DNA from: Candidatus Rokuibacteriota bacterium | Lineage (GTDB): Bacteria > Methylomirabilota > Methylomirabilia > Rokubacteriales > CSP1-6 | Reading direction: 5' to 3' | NCBI GenBank assembly: GCA_016184125.1 | Contig: JACPDG010000054.1 | Location: 1 to 49,986, forward strand | Length of the DNA: 49,986 nucleotides | Shown here: piece after piece, positions 49,906 through 49,986 of the stretch | How positions within the stretch are numbered: position 1 is the stretch's first letter | How the letters are laid out: each line of letters starts with the position of its first letter | Program-made: the position numbers and the translations under genes | The notes under the pieces: generated by a model | Databases searched by the model: none | Seen by the model: the letters and a program-made list of their open reading frames with translations, nothing else | What the model was told of the DNA's origin: nothing

Positions 49906-49986
49906 GTGACCAGTGAAGGCAGACGTGTTCAGCGGGAGGCAGACCCGCCGGGGCAAGAGCCAGACGCCCCGTAGCTTGGATGGCAG

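Overview
The window is one contiguous stretch of very GC-rich bacterial DNA (about 70% by eye), densely coded on both strands with short intergenic gaps and many GTG starts. The gene content is a peptide/opine-type ABC transporter, a tripartite tricarboxylate transporter, family III CoA-transferases, crotonases, MaoC hydratases, acyl-CoA dehydrogenases, an LLM oxidoreductase remnant, NIPSNAP and DUF4286-like proteins, and Uma2 and HEPN/MNT genes. This is the style of uncultured soil lineages such as Candidatus Rokubacteria (Methylomirabilota). That placement is an inference from gene content; there is no rRNA, tRNA or marker gene here to fix it.

Layout. 0-4.6 kb: ABC permease and two ATPases, then an FAD-dependent oxidoreductase. 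4.7-9.6 kb: an accessory island with Uma2, a decayed COG1373 ATPase, two HEPN-MNT toxin-antitoxin pairs, hicBA, a calcium-repeat protein fragment and a zinc alcohol dehydrogenase. 10.1-13.1 kb: tctC-tctB-tctA. 13.2-18.9 kb: a double-length fused CoA-transferase facing a + strand run of crotonase, SDR, FMN protein, NIPSNAP and DUF4286-like genes. 19.0-23.4 kb: a signalling operon (membrane hybrid-sensor histidine kinase, DivK-like receiver, receiver-cyclase) preceded by a perfect inverted repeat. 23.4-30.0 kb: MaoC, MFS, truncated LLM enzyme, orphan DGQHR protein, LhgO, MaoC-CitE pair. 30.0-31.0 kb: vapB with a deleted vapC and an ABC_sub_bind remnant. 31.0-37.2 kb: zinc dehydrogenase, acyl-CoA ligase and an ABC transporter lacking ATPases. 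37.2-38.2 kb: a gene-poor stretch with consecutive hairpins and a 62-residue zinc-finger protein. 38.2-43.3 kb: C39-like peptidase, MscS-like membrane protein, lipoprotein, K+ channel, two DinB-type proteins (one fused to a zincin). 43.3-49.0 kb: crotonase, CoA-transferase, two acyl-CoA dehydrogenases and a double hot-dog protein, which look like one acyl-CoA catabolic cluster.

Two signals stand out beyond ordinary genes. First, a mosaic family of GC-rich intergenic repeats (about 13 copies at 10 loci) sits mostly in sense orientation 0-12 nt after stop codons. It folds into two or three hairpins, varies in a way that keeps the stems paired, occurs in tandem with a period of about 83-102 bp, and in one gene is read through as a 71-residue protein tail. 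Second, several genes are decayed by internal deletion or truncation (COG1373 ATPase, VapC, ABC_sub_bind, LLM, DUF4286-like, TPM, TSP3), so the accessory stretches look like sites of repeated gene erosion. The metabolic theme is uptake of peptides or carboxylates, CoA activation or transfer, and beta-oxidation-like breakdown.
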